NCBI GenBank assembly: GCA_944384905.1
Contig: CALWVE010000041.1
Location: forward strand, 1-64,000
Direction of reading: 5' to 3'
DNA from: an uncultured Clostridia bacterium
GTDB lineage: Bacteria; Bacillota; Clostridia; Oscillospirales; Acutalibacteraceae
DNA length: 64,000 bases
Position 1 is the first letter of the stretch. Each line of letters opens with the position of its first letter. Made by a program: the position numbers and the translations under genes. The notes under the pieces are model-generated. The model saw nothing but the letters and a program-made list of their open reading frames with translations. It was not told where the DNA came from and did no database searches. Of this stretch, positions 55,122 to 63,115 are shown piece by piece.

Positions 55122-55986
55122 AGCGTTCTGGAATGTACTCTCCATTTTATTAGCGCTGGTCATTATCGTCGGCGGCACTTTCACTTCCGAATGGGTAGGC
55201 AGTCAAATTCTGCCGCCCGAAGAAACTGTTTACGAGAAGATCCAGGGCAATCATGGGATTCTGCGGCTGGAAAACTCACAAGATTTGATGCTGTATCCTT
55301 TTGATGATTATGACCCCAAAACTTGCGTACCGATTCAAGAATCCAAATTTTATCAGGACGCCTGGGGTTCTGCCATAGACGATACCGCGCTAAAAACGAT
55401 CGTAGAAACCTTAAACACTTATGGCGGCGATCTGCTGCCGCTCGATTCCCGTGATAGCGGAGAACTGCTGAATCAGGAAACAGTTCCTCAAATTTTATGT
55501 AACTCTACAAACGAATTTTGTTATATCAAAGATTATAAAACCTCGTTTGGCGATTTCAAGGCTTCTGTTGATCTTGCGTTCCAAACCAATCTGAATGACG
55601 AGTGGTATATCCCCTATGTCTATTGCCGTGTAGAAACTACTCCCACGCTGGATGATACGCAGCGTCAAGAAATGGTTGAACGGCTGACAAACTGGTTGGA
55701 TGAATACAAAAGCAAAATTCAAGAAAATAAGAATAATTCTTTCCGCCCCACGTACAGCGAAGACAATCCTTTCCCAGCTGTGTTTGGTAAGCTAAAGGAT
55801 ATCTGCTCCGAAAAACGCAATCTGTCTCATAAATCTCATTATTTAGAGGACATGCTGCAAAATTTTGAATGTATGATTTATCGGGATGAGATTTACTGTA
55901 TCTTCACTTCAGGCAGCGACCGAATTGTCCTGATCTATAACCCGGAACTTCGCCATTTTATGGGATATAGTCTCTATTTACCTTAA
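55114..55986 (+). CDS. Membrane-anchored hypothetical protein of the two-component operon
   Basis: The 290-residue protein has one N-terminal membrane helix (about 5-25), then an extracellular region of about 265 residues with no recognised domain. It has mixed alpha/beta character and three or four cysteines (CVPIQ, LCNSTNEFC, FECMIY). The start ATG 55114 follows AAGGAGGTGCC and overlaps the kinase end by 8 bp, so it belongs to the operon. It may be a lipid- or wall-proximal accessory of the sensor, but no function can be assigned. Confidence 0.75.
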   Translation: MHKAFWNVLSILLALVIIVGGTFTSEWVGSQILPPEETVYEKIQGNHGILRLENSQDLMLYPFDDYDPKTCVPIQESKFYQDAWGSAIDDTALKTIVETLNTYGGDLLPLDSRDSGELLNQETVPQILCNSTNEFCYIKDYKTSFGDFKASVDLAFQTNLNDEWYIPYVYCRVETTPTLDDTQRQEMVERLTNWLDEYKSKIQENKNNSFRPTYSEDNPFPAVFGKLKDICSEKRNLSHKSHYLEDMLQNFECMIYRDEIYCIFTSGSDRIVLIYNPELRHFMGYSLYLP

Positions 55987-56048
55987 AATTTTGGTTTTTC
56001 TTTGTGTTTTCGTAAGAATTTCTTTAGAACTTTTGTCAGGCTTCTTTT

Positions 56049-56054
56049 TATAAT
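56049..56054 (+). promoter_or_regulatory. Possible -10 element for the C39-like peptidase gene
   Basis: TATAAT, 31 bp before the start codon. No convincing -35 element is present at 16-18 bp, so the gene may also be read from the upstream operon. Confidence 0.4.
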
Positions 56055-56085
56055 GAAAGTATACTTGAAGTCTGGAGGCCTTATG

Positions 56086-57021
56086 ATGAAACCGCAACCT
56101 AAACGACCGCGCGCCCCCTTCAATTATCACGAACTAATGGAACAGATCAGAAAGAACAAACACAGCGTTGCTCTTAAGCGTTTCTTGATGAAAAATCGTC
56201 TGATCTTGCCAATTTTGCTGGTCGTTATTGTGTTGGGAATTATGCTAACCCGCTGTTTTACTCCAAAAACAGTACAGCCAACCCCAAGTTCTTCAAGCAG
56301 TGAGCTTTCTTCTGTGGAACCAACGGCGAGCACCGCTGTATTTGCTGAAGCACAACCAGAAATTTCAGAAGCCCGACAGATTATTGACGCTGCCCAGTCG
56401 CTGGAACCAGGCGAACTGATCGATGTACCGCTGATGGGTCAGGGCGAATACCCTACCGGATGCGAAACAATCAGCACCATGATGATGCTGCGTTACTATG
56501 GTATTGATATCAGCACGGAGGATTTTATCGATAACTATCTGCCTATGGCCGATTATGAATTCATTGGAGATACGATGTACGCGCCCAGTCCCAATGACTA
56601 TTTTATTGGAGATCCGCGTGAATCCTACAGTTACGGCTGCTTTGCTCCCGTTATTGAAAAAGCGCTCAGCAAACTGCTCCCGGATGACTGCCGCGTTGAA
56701 AATTTAACCGGACACGAACTTTCCGAATTGGCGGAAGAATACATCAGCAAGAGCCAGCCTTTATTGGTATGGGTAAGTATCAATATGTCCCCTATTGAAC
56801 CAGGCAACGAATGGATTTTGCCAACCGGCGAAACCTACGTATGGCCTTCTGGCGAGCACTGTGTTGTTCTGGTGGGTTATGACGATCAATGCTACTATTT
56901 TAATGATCCGCTTCAGGCGCCTGATGTTGTAGCCTATGATAAAGAAATTGTAGAAGAAAGATTTGCCGAAATGTATTATCAGGCGCTGGCCATCGTAGCA
57001 AATGACAATGAACTAAGCTAA
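56086..57021 (+). CDS. Membrane-anchored C39-like cysteine peptidase
   Basis: The 311-residue protein has a basic cytosolic N terminus, one membrane helix (about 39-54) and a Ser/Thr/Pro-rich linker (about 60-85). An extracellular papain-like domain follows with QGEYPTGCETIS (catalytic Cys126), GEHCVVLVGYDD (His258) and FNDP (Asp274). This is the Peptidase_C39-like_2 layout. Of two adjacent ATGs, 56086 has the better spacing to GGAGG. It is next to a sensor kinase operon, so it may be regulated by or act on the same envelope process. Substrate is unknown. Confidence 0.82.
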   Translation: MKPQPKRPRAPFNYHELMEQIRKNKHSVALKRFLMKNRLILPILLVVIVLGIMLTRCFTPKTVQPTPSSSSSELSSVEPTASTAVFAEAQPEISEARQIIDAAQSLEPGELIDVPLMGQGEYPTGCETISTMMMLRYYGIDISTEDFIDNYLPMADYEFIGDTMYAPSPNDYFIGDPRESYSYGCFAPVIEKALSKLLPDDCRVENLTGHELSELAEEYISKSQPLLVWVSINMSPIEPGNEWILPTGETYVWPSGEHCVVLVGYDDQCYYFNDPLQAPDVVAYDKEIVEERFAEMYYQALAIVANDNELS

Positions 57022-57033
57022 AAATAGCCGCAA

Positions 57034-57069
57034 AAAAGCGAACCCTCTTCAGGAAGGTTCGCTTTTATT
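57034..57069. terminator. Bidirectional terminator between convergent genes
   Basis: An 11-bp stem (AAAAGCGAACC / GGTTCGCTTTT, 57034-57066) with an 11-base loop serves both the peptidase and the kinase gene ending at 57079. Confidence 0.87.
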
Positions 57070-57078
57070 TTAGCCATT

Positions 57079-57933
57079 TTACTGACGGGCGTTTTTTAAC
57101 GCGGCGATATAATCGCCCAGACCGGCCTCGAAATTCACGCCGCGGCGCAGATCGCGTTCTTCCGCCAAGCTGCGACGGATACAATCGGCCACAAAATTTT
57201 CGGCAATCCGTACGGCTTCCAGTGTATGCACACCGCTAAGCTGTGCGCCGATCAGCGCGCTGGCAAACACGTCGCCCGTACCGCATACAGAAGCCGGCAC
57301 ACGGGGCAAAACCACCTTTTCGACTTTCCCGGTACGGCAATCCATCATGGCCGCACCGATGTGCTCTTCATCCGGCATAACGCCCGTGAGAATCGTTTGC
57401 TCCTGGCCCAGATCTCGAAGCCGCTCGAGCAGTTCGTCAACCCACTTTTCTTCGTGCGGACCTTCATGATACGGCACGCCGCACAGCAAACAGGCTTCGG
57501 TGATATTAGGAAGAATCACGCTGCCCAAACCGCAAAACGCCCGCATCTTTTCGGGAAAAGCCGGGTCAATACCACTGTAGAGTTTTCCCCCATCGCCCAT
57601 CACCGGGTCGATGTAAATGCGCGTCTGCTCCCCGGCCATATACGGCAGCGCTTCGCGCAGAAGCTCGGTCTGCTCCAAAGAGCCGAGATACCCGATATAA
57701 ACGGCATCGGCCTCAAAACCCAGGTCGTGCCACTGGCGAACCGTGGGCAGAATCGTTTCGGTCAGATCATGAAACTGCACACCGGGAAACGCCGTGTGTG
57801 TAGAAAGCAGGGCTGTGGGAAGCAGCGAAGTTTCCAAACCCGCGCAGGAGAGAATCGGCAAGGCAACTGTGGCGGAACACCGTCCGGCACAGGAAAGATC
57901 ATGAACCGCAATCACGCGTTTTTGCTTCTGCAT
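57079..57933 (-). CDS. Pyridoxal/pyridoxamine kinase (PdxY-like)
   Basis: The 284-residue ribokinase-fold protein carries VIAVHDLSCAGRCSATVALPIL at the N terminus, typical of the Firmicutes pyridoxamine-kinase group. YIDPVMGDGGKLY, ILPNITEACLL and VCGTGDVFASALIG with the catalytic Asp follow. It phosphorylates vitamin B6 vitamers to the PLP form. ATG 57933 follows GAGGAGACAAGC. It is adjacent (28 bp) to a PLP-dependent enzyme gene upstream. Confidence 0.88.
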   Translation of the reverse strand: MQKQKRVIAVHDLSCAGRCSATVALPILSCAGLETSLLPTALLSTHTAFPGVQFHDLTETILPTVRQWHDLGFEADAVYIGYLGSLEQTELLREALPYMAGEQTRIYIDPVMGDGGKLYSGIDPAFPEKMRAFCGLGSVILPNITEACLLCGVPYHEGPHEEKWVDELLERLRDLGQEQTILTGVMPDEEHIGAAMMDCRTGKVEKVVLPRVPASVCGTGDVFASALIGAQLSGVHTLEAVRIAENFVADCIRRSLAEERDLRRGVNFEAGLGDYIAALKNARQ

Positions 57934-57961
57934 AAGCTTGTCTCCTCTCGTTTTGAGAACC

Positions 57962-59362
57962 TTACTCAGCAACAATCCGCAAGGTTCCCGGCCGGCGGTG
58001 TTTGTCGCCGCGCACTTCAAAACCGGTCTGTTCCGCCTGAATCAGCTGGCGGACAACAGCTTCCGTTACCCGTTCACCCGCCGTCAGATACGGAATCCCA
58101 GGCGGATACAGATAAACCGTTTCCGCCGAAATATGCCCCGGCGTCTGTTCAACCGGAAGAACTTTTGTTTTACAATCACGCACCTGCCACGGCGGCATTT
58201 CGCCGGGCGGCAAGGTCGGTTCCATGCCCCGAACCGGCTTAAAATTGCCGTCTTTCGGGATCTGCTCAAGCGCTGCAAGCAAACGCATGAAGCCTTCTTT
58301 TGTATCGCACAGGCTCGTCATGGCGAGCGCATAGTTAGGCGCGGCCATTTCGAGCTCGAGTTTCGCGTATTCGCGCAGCCAGGCTTGTGCATCTTTTCCG
58401 GACATACCCCGAACGGCAAAAACCAGTTTGGAAGCATCATATCCGACGGCCGCGCCGATGTCTTTTTCTCCAAGCAAGCTGATACCCGGCACGGCGGCAA
58501 TTTTTTCCCGCCAACCGGCAATCCGCCCGGCAAAAAGCGGCAATGCGCCCGGTTCGGCCTGCATCTGCCGCAGACAGGCGACAATTGACGCCATCAGCAC
58601 ATAAGACGGGCTGGTACTCTGAAACATGCCGACAAATTCAGCGAGCATGTCATCTTCAACACGAGCATCCCGGGCGATGTGCAGCACAGCCGTCTGTGTC
58701 ATGGACGGCAGGGTTTTATGCAGGCTTTGAATCACCACATCCGCGCCCTGTGTAAGCGCAGAAAGCGGAAATGCACCCTTTCCAAACGAAAAATGTGCGC
58801 CGTGCGCTTCGTCTACGATCAACGGAACGCCATGCGCATGGCACACGGCAGCTATGCCCGCAACATCCGAAACGATCCCCTCATAGGTAGGCGATACGAT
58901 CATCACAGCGCGCACATCGGGTTCCTGCCGAAGCACCTGTTCCACCGATTCGGGCTTCACCGCACCGCAAAGACCTCCAAGAGCGGGCAGCAGTTCCGGC
59001 AAGACATAAACCGGCCGCAGATGACGCAAAAGCAAGGCGTGATGCGCCGATGTGTGGCAGTTTCGGGCCAGCAAAACTTTCCCGCCCACAGGAACCAGCG
59101 CGCTCAGCGCCGCCAGAATTCCACAGGAAGAACCGTTCACCAGAAAAAACGTGCGACGGCTGCCATAGAGCACGGCGGCTTCTTCCATCGCTTCCAGCAA
59201 AATTCCCTCGGGATGATGGAGATCGTCGAAGCCGTCAATTTCGGTGATATCTATGGAACAGGCCCGGTCAACCGGCAGGGCCTGCCGCTTGTGTCCGGGC
59301 ATGTGAAAGGGGTACGCTTCCCCCGATGCATAATCCAAAAGTTTTTGATAGAGATCTTCCAT
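57962..59362 (-). CDS. Orn/Lys/Arg decarboxylase-type PLP enzyme
   Basis: The 466-residue fold-type I protein has FHMPGHKRQ near the N terminus, LVNGSSCGILAALSAL, VIVSPTYEGIVSDV, DEAHGAHFSFGKG and the PLP lysine in SLHKTLPSMTQTAVLH. The C terminus matches the decarboxylase C-terminal domain (IPYLTAGERVTEAV). It is the shorter form without the wing domain of inducible decarboxylases. The substrate amino acid (ornithine, lysine or arginine) is undetermined. It is followed by the pyridoxal kinase gene, so cofactor supply is nearby. Confidence 0.88.
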   Translation of the reverse strand: MEDLYQKLLDYASGEAYPFHMPGHKRQALPVDRACSIDITEIDGFDDLHHPEGILLEAMEEAAVLYGSRRTFFLVNGSSCGILAALSALVPVGGKVLLARNCHTSAHHALLLRHLRPVYVLPELLPALGGLCGAVKPESVEQVLRQEPDVRAVMIVSPTYEGIVSDVAGIAAVCHAHGVPLIVDEAHGAHFSFGKGAFPLSALTQGADVVIQSLHKTLPSMTQTAVLHIARDARVEDDMLAEFVGMFQSTSPSYVLMASIVACLRQMQAEPGALPLFAGRIAGWREKIAAVPGISLLGEKDIGAAVGYDASKLVFAVRGMSGKDAQAWLREYAKLELEMAAPNYALAMTSLCDTKEGFMRLLAALEQIPKDGNFKPVRGMEPTLPPGEMPPWQVRDCKTKVLPVEQTPGHISAETVYLYPPGIPYLTAGERVTEAVVRQLIQAEQTGFEVRGDKHRRPGTLRIVAE

Positions 59363-59365
59363 CCG

Positions 59366-60751
59366 TTACTCAGCCTGTTCGGCCTCAAACTGCGCCACTT
59401 TCAGCATGATGGCGTTTTCAATGCGGCGACGATGCAGTTCACAGCCAAATTCATATACGCCGTTGATGCTGCCGGTGGAATGATACGCATTGGCTACGCA
59501 GCCGCCGCTGCAATAGAAGCGGGCAAAGCAATCGTCGCATTCTTTATGCGCGTAGATGTTGCACTGACGGAACTGGTCGCGCACGGCGTCGTTATCGATA
59601 CCGGTAAACACGTTGCCGAGCTTAAAGTTTTCCTCGCCCACAAACTGGTGGCAGGGATACAGATCACCTTCAGGCGATACGGCCACATATTCCGTACCCA
59701 CGCCGCAGCCGGAAACACGCTTTACGATGCACGGACCGCCGGTGAGATCGATCATATAATGGAAGAACGTAAAGCCGTTGCCCTTCTTTTCGCGGCGAAG
59801 CATTTCAACCGCCAGCTTGTCATACTGATCCAGCAAAACAGGCAGGTCGCTTTCGCGCAGGGCATAATCGGCGTCCGGCGGAGCCACAACGGGCTCCAGC
59901 GAAATTTCTTTAAAGCCCAAATCGGCAATATGCAGAATATCCTCGGCAAAGTCGGTGTTGTAATGCGTGTAGGTACCGCGGATGTAGTAGTTTTCCTGAT
60001 TGCGCAGATCGGCCAGCTCTTTGAACTTGGGCACGATCAGATCGTAGCTGCCCTTACCGTTGCGGGAAGAACGCATACGGTCGTTCACTTCGCGGCGGCC
60101 GTCCAGGCTCAGCACCACGTTGCTCATTTCCTTGTTGATGAAATCATACATGGATTCATTGAGCAGGATACCGTTTGTCGTGATAGTAAAGCGGAAGTTC
60201 TTATCGTGCGTCTTTTCGAGTTCGCGGCCATAGGCCACCAGCTCTTTCACAACTTCCCAGTTCATCAGCGGTTCGCCGCCGAAGAAGTCCACTTCCAGAT
60301 TGCGGCGCGTGCCGGACTGTTCGATCAAATAATCGAGCGCGCGTTTGCCCACTTCCAGGCTCATCAGCGCGGAGCAGCCATGGTACTTGCCTTCTCCCGC
60401 AAAGCAGTAGGTGCAGGAGAGGTTGCAGTCGTGCGCCACGTGCAGGCACATAGCCTTGATGACGGACTGGCGATTCTTAAATTCCTTGGCGATGCCTTTA
60501 TAATGATCTTCGGCAAAAAGCTTGCCCTGTGCCTTGAGCTGTTCGATATCTTCGAGCACGCCGGCAATTTCTTCGGCCGTCACATCGGGGCGGTCGTGAT
60601 ATTTTTTGAGGATCTCAGCGGTGATTTCTTCGGGCGTATGATTTTCATACAAGCCGATGATATCATAAGCCACTTCGTCTACAGCATGAACACAGCCGCT
60701 GTTGACATCCAGCGCGATGTTGTATCCGTTTTTCTTATACAGATGAACCAT
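59366..60751 (-). CDS. SCIFF peptide thioether maturase, radical SAM/SPASM
   Basis: The 461-residue protein has an N-terminal peptide-recognition region (about 1-85). The radical-SAM cluster is at Cys109, Cys113 and Cys116 (CNLSCTYCFAGEG), with FFGGEPLMNW and FTITTNGILL. A SPASM region carries several Cys (GCGVGTEYVAV, PCHQFVG, CDDCFARFYCSGGC). The family installs thioether cross-links in the SCIFF peptide, encoded 122 bp upstream. ATG 60751 follows AAAGGAATCGG. The decarboxylase gene begins 3 bp after its stop. Confidence 0.95.
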   Translation of the reverse strand: MVHLYKKNGYNIALDVNSGCVHAVDEVAYDIIGLYENHTPEEITAEILKKYHDRPDVTAEEIAGVLEDIEQLKAQGKLFAEDHYKGIAKEFKNRQSVIKAMCLHVAHDCNLSCTYCFAGEGKYHGCSALMSLEVGKRALDYLIEQSGTRRNLEVDFFGGEPLMNWEVVKELVAYGRELEKTHDKNFRFTITTNGILLNESMYDFINKEMSNVVLSLDGRREVNDRMRSSRNGKGSYDLIVPKFKELADLRNQENYYIRGTYTHYNTDFAEDILHIADLGFKEISLEPVVAPPDADYALRESDLPVLLDQYDKLAVEMLRREKKGNGFTFFHYMIDLTGGPCIVKRVSGCGVGTEYVAVSPEGDLYPCHQFVGEENFKLGNVFTGIDNDAVRDQFRQCNIYAHKECDDCFARFYCSGGCVANAYHSTGSINGVYEFGCELHRRRIENAIMLKVAQFEAEQAE

Positions 60752-60812
60752 AAACCGATTCCTTTCCCTGCCGGACAAACCTTCCGGCTTCTCATAAAAT
60801 TGTAAGTACCGC

Positions 60813-60857
60813 ATGAAAAATCGCTGCAAGGGCTGCTTTCACAGCTTGCAGCGATTT
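60813..60857 (-). terminator. Partial terminator between the SCIFF gene and its maturase
   Basis: A 13-bp stem (60818-60830 / 60845-60857) is followed on the minus strand by TTTTTC. Placed between precursor and enzyme genes, it should make the peptide more abundant than the maturase. Confidence 0.8.
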
Positions 60858-60873
60858 GATTCATAGTGTGCAA

Positions 60874-61029
60874 TTACTTCTTGAGCATTTTGCACTGCTC
60901 GCACTGCTGGTTGGCAATGCTGCAGGAAGTCTTGCTGGCAGACTGGCAAGAAGTCTGGCATTCGCCGCAGCCGCCCTTCTTGGCAGATTCTGCAAGATTT
61001 CTGGTTTCAAGAGTCTGAATTCTTTTCAC
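60874..61029 (-). CDS. SCIFF ribosomal peptide precursor
   Basis: The 51-residue peptide starts at GTG with AAGGTG six bases upstream. Its leader KRIQTLETRNLAESAKKGG is followed by six cysteines at 21, 24, 28, 36, 43 and 46, with the spacing of the six-cysteines-in-forty-five family (CGECQTSCQSASKTSC, then ANQQCEQC). The maturase cross-links Cys residues to neighbouring carbons. The biological role is unknown, and the family is near-universal in Clostridia. It lies too close to its maturase gene to be anything else. A promoter is at 61071-61099. Confidence 0.95.
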   Translation of the reverse strand: MKRIQTLETRNLAESAKKGGCGECQTSCQSASKTSCSIANQQCEQCKMLKK

Positions 61030-61070
61030 GTGGTACACCTTCTTTCAAAGAATGACATGAATACAAGTAT

Positions 61071-61099
61071 AGTTTATCAGTTTCGCTCCATTCTGTCAA
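61071..61099 (-). promoter_or_regulatory. Promoter of the SCIFF gene
   Basis: On the minus strand TTGACA (61099-61094), 17 bp, TAAACT (61076-61071); the -10 is poor. Confidence 0.6.
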
Positions 61100-61132
61100 G
61101 CAACGCACAGAAAAACATCTCCATGGGGTTTG

Positions 61133-61975
61133 TTAGAATCTGCCGCCTCCGCCGCCATGGCTTCTTCCGGAAGATGACGTATGCGTACTACTGCCGGAGG
61201 AAGAAGAGGAAGAACCGCCGGTATCTTTTGGACGGGCAGTACGATGTGTTTTTGAATACATGAACAGATCTCTCTCTTCCGAAAGCCTTAAACCTTCTCT
61301 GGTCATATAATTTTGCGCCGATTCCTGTGGTTTAACATTTTTCAATTGAGAGCGCATAACCGTAACCACGATCAGGCCGGCCACCCCGCCGATACCAAGC
61401 GCCAGAAGCAGCATCAGCACGCCGGGCTTTTCTTTAGGAAGATGCCCCGTATCATAGGGCGTTCCTTTTCGCGCCTCCGTTAAGAAATCATCGCACAGCG
61501 AAGCATACTTAAAAAAGGCATTGGCATAATTGCCGGATGAAAGACTACCGGATATTTTATCTCCGATGTAATCGATACCCGCATCGGTAAAAGCCGTAAT
61601 GGCATAGGCGTGGGTGGAAATCCACCACTGGCGGGTTTTCATATCGACAACCAGAATCAGTCCGTCGTCCGCGCTTCCCCAGCCGTAGCCGTTATAATCG
61701 AAGAAATCATCGGCAAAATTGCGGATTGTTTTTCCGTCCAGAGAATTTACTGTCACCAGCGCAACATCGCATTTCTGCCGCTCGCTGATTTCTTCCAAGC
61801 GAGCCAGTAAACTTTCTTCTTCCTGCGGGGTAAGCAGCTCCGCTTCATCTACAACCAGCGGCTTCTGCCTTGATTCGGGAATTGCAGCAGCCAATGCCGG
61901 ATCGCTTAAAAAAACAGGCAAAAAGCATACAAGAAGAAACAACACAGCCGTCAAAGAATTTCTTATCTTTTTCAT
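61133..61975 (-). CDS. TPM-domain membrane protein (YgcG-like)
   Basis: The 280-residue protein has a signal peptide (about 1-30), an extracellular TPM domain (about 40-170: VVDEAELLTPQEEESLLARLEEIS, VALVTVNSLDGKTIRNFADDFFD, GWGSADDGLILVVD) and one membrane helix (about 188-207). A cytosolic tail rich in Ser and ending GGGGGRF follows. This is the YgcG/TPM_phosphatase layout. Function is not established; related plant proteins act in photosystem II repair. It follows the zinc-ribbon gene by 13 bp, suggesting a functional pair. Confidence 0.87.
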   Translation of the reverse strand: MKKIRNSLTAVLFLLVCFLPVFLSDPALAAAIPESRQKPLVVDEAELLTPQEEESLLARLEEISERQKCDVALVTVNSLDGKTIRNFADDFFDYNGYGWGSADDGLILVVDMKTRQWWISTHAYAITAFTDAGIDYIGDKISGSLSSGNYANAFFKYASLCDDFLTEARKGTPYDTGHLPKEKPGVLMLLLALGIGGVAGLIVVTVMRSQLKNVKPQESAQNYMTREGLRLSEERDLFMYSKTHRTARPKDTGGSSSSSSGSSTHTSSSGRSHGGGGGRF

Positions 61976-61988
61976 CGGTCATTCCTCC

Positions 61989-63080
61989 TCACAGCAAAGC
62001 CCAGAGCCACATCACGGCGTAGATTGCGGCGCCGACTCCGCCGGCAATCGAAAGCAGCCACCGCCAGTAGGCTCCCCAGTCCGTGGGGAGATTGCCCACG
62101 AATTTTCCGGTCTGCCCGTTCATGGCAAATGTATAGCGGGTTCCCCTCCAGGTGGTATTGAGCAGCCAGACAGGAAACAAAGCATAACTGGCGTTTCCGT
62201 TTGAAAAACGGATCGATGAGGATTCCTGCGTAACCGTAGCGTATCCGTTTACCGTAGAACGGAAAACGGACTCCGTGCTGTTGCGGATACGTGCATTGGC
62301 GCGATTTTCGCTCTGCTCTTCGCTCACATCATACTTATCCGCAAGATACCCGGCGAGATAAGCCGTCTGGAAATCCACAGCCTGGCTAAAATCAAACGGT
62401 TCAAGCGATTCCATCAAATCGTCCGGCATTTTACTGGAGCCATCCACAGGCACGCGCTCAAAGCCAACCGTTCCTCTGCGTATGATGGAATAATAATTGG
62501 TTTTGGTGTAATTATAGTCGCTGTCGCTCCATGTTTCCACCCGAGTCGCTTTATAGCGCATGTGTGCATTTACATCCGCGTCAAACAGCCAAAACGGCAC
62601 ATACACACCCTTGATTTCATCAATGTGTGTTTCCGTTTTAAACACCTTGGGCAGCAACCGCTTATCTTTCAGATAAGACCAGAACTTTTCCTTGGCTGCT
62701 TTTTTATCAAGCTGGAACGGAATCACATAATCCGGGCGCAGATTACCCTTAAAATTACCCACCATGACAACCGGATTATCGCAGTACGGACACGTTGTCG
62801 CCGCCGTTTCGCGATCACATACAATCTGTCCGCCGCAGGATTCACAGGAATACATAACCATATTTTCTTTTTCGTTTTCCTGCCATTCGCTGCCGGGTTT
62901 GTTTTCCCATTTCAGGTCGTCCTTCTGCTCCGCCTCCTGTTTAAGCTGTTCATCCAGCTTTTCGAGCGTCTCCATCTCGTATTCGGTATCGCAGTAGGGG
63001 CATTTCACCTTCTGAATACCCGCGTTAAATTCCAACGCGCCGCCGCAGGCCGGGCACTTATACTCCTGCAACTGTGCCAT
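61989..63080 (-). CDS. Membrane protein with two zinc ribbons
   Basis: The 363-residue protein starts with a zinc ribbon (CPACGG...CPYCDTEYE), has a Glu/Lys-rich coil (about 40-70), then a second ribbon (CESCGGQIVC...TTCPYCD). A long region with YVPFWLFDADVNAHMRYKATR and YFPVWLLNTTW-like strands follows, and one C-terminal membrane helix (about 340-360). The type recurs next to TPM and SPFH genes in Firmicutes. Function is unknown; a membrane-quality or stress role is a guess from the neighbours. A weak AGGGGA sequence lies upstream of the ATG. Confidence 0.82.
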   Translation of the reverse strand: MAQLQEYKCPACGGALEFNAGIQKVKCPYCDTEYEMETLEKLDEQLKQEAEQKDDLKWENKPGSEWQENEKENMVMYSCESCGGQIVCDRETAATTCPYCDNPVVMVGNFKGNLRPDYVIPFQLDKKAAKEKFWSYLKDKRLLPKVFKTETHIDEIKGVYVPFWLFDADVNAHMRYKATRVETWSDSDYNYTKTNYYSIIRRGTVGFERVPVDGSSKMPDDLMESLEPFDFSQAVDFQTAYLAGYLADKYDVSEEQSENRANARIRNSTESVFRSTVNGYATVTQESSSIRFSNGNASYALFPVWLLNTTWRGTRYTFAMNGQTGKFVGNLPTDWGAYWRWLLSIAGGVGAAIYAVMWLWALL

Positions 63081-63115
63081 TACTCATTCCCCTCTCCAAA
63101 ATAAATGCAAACAAG

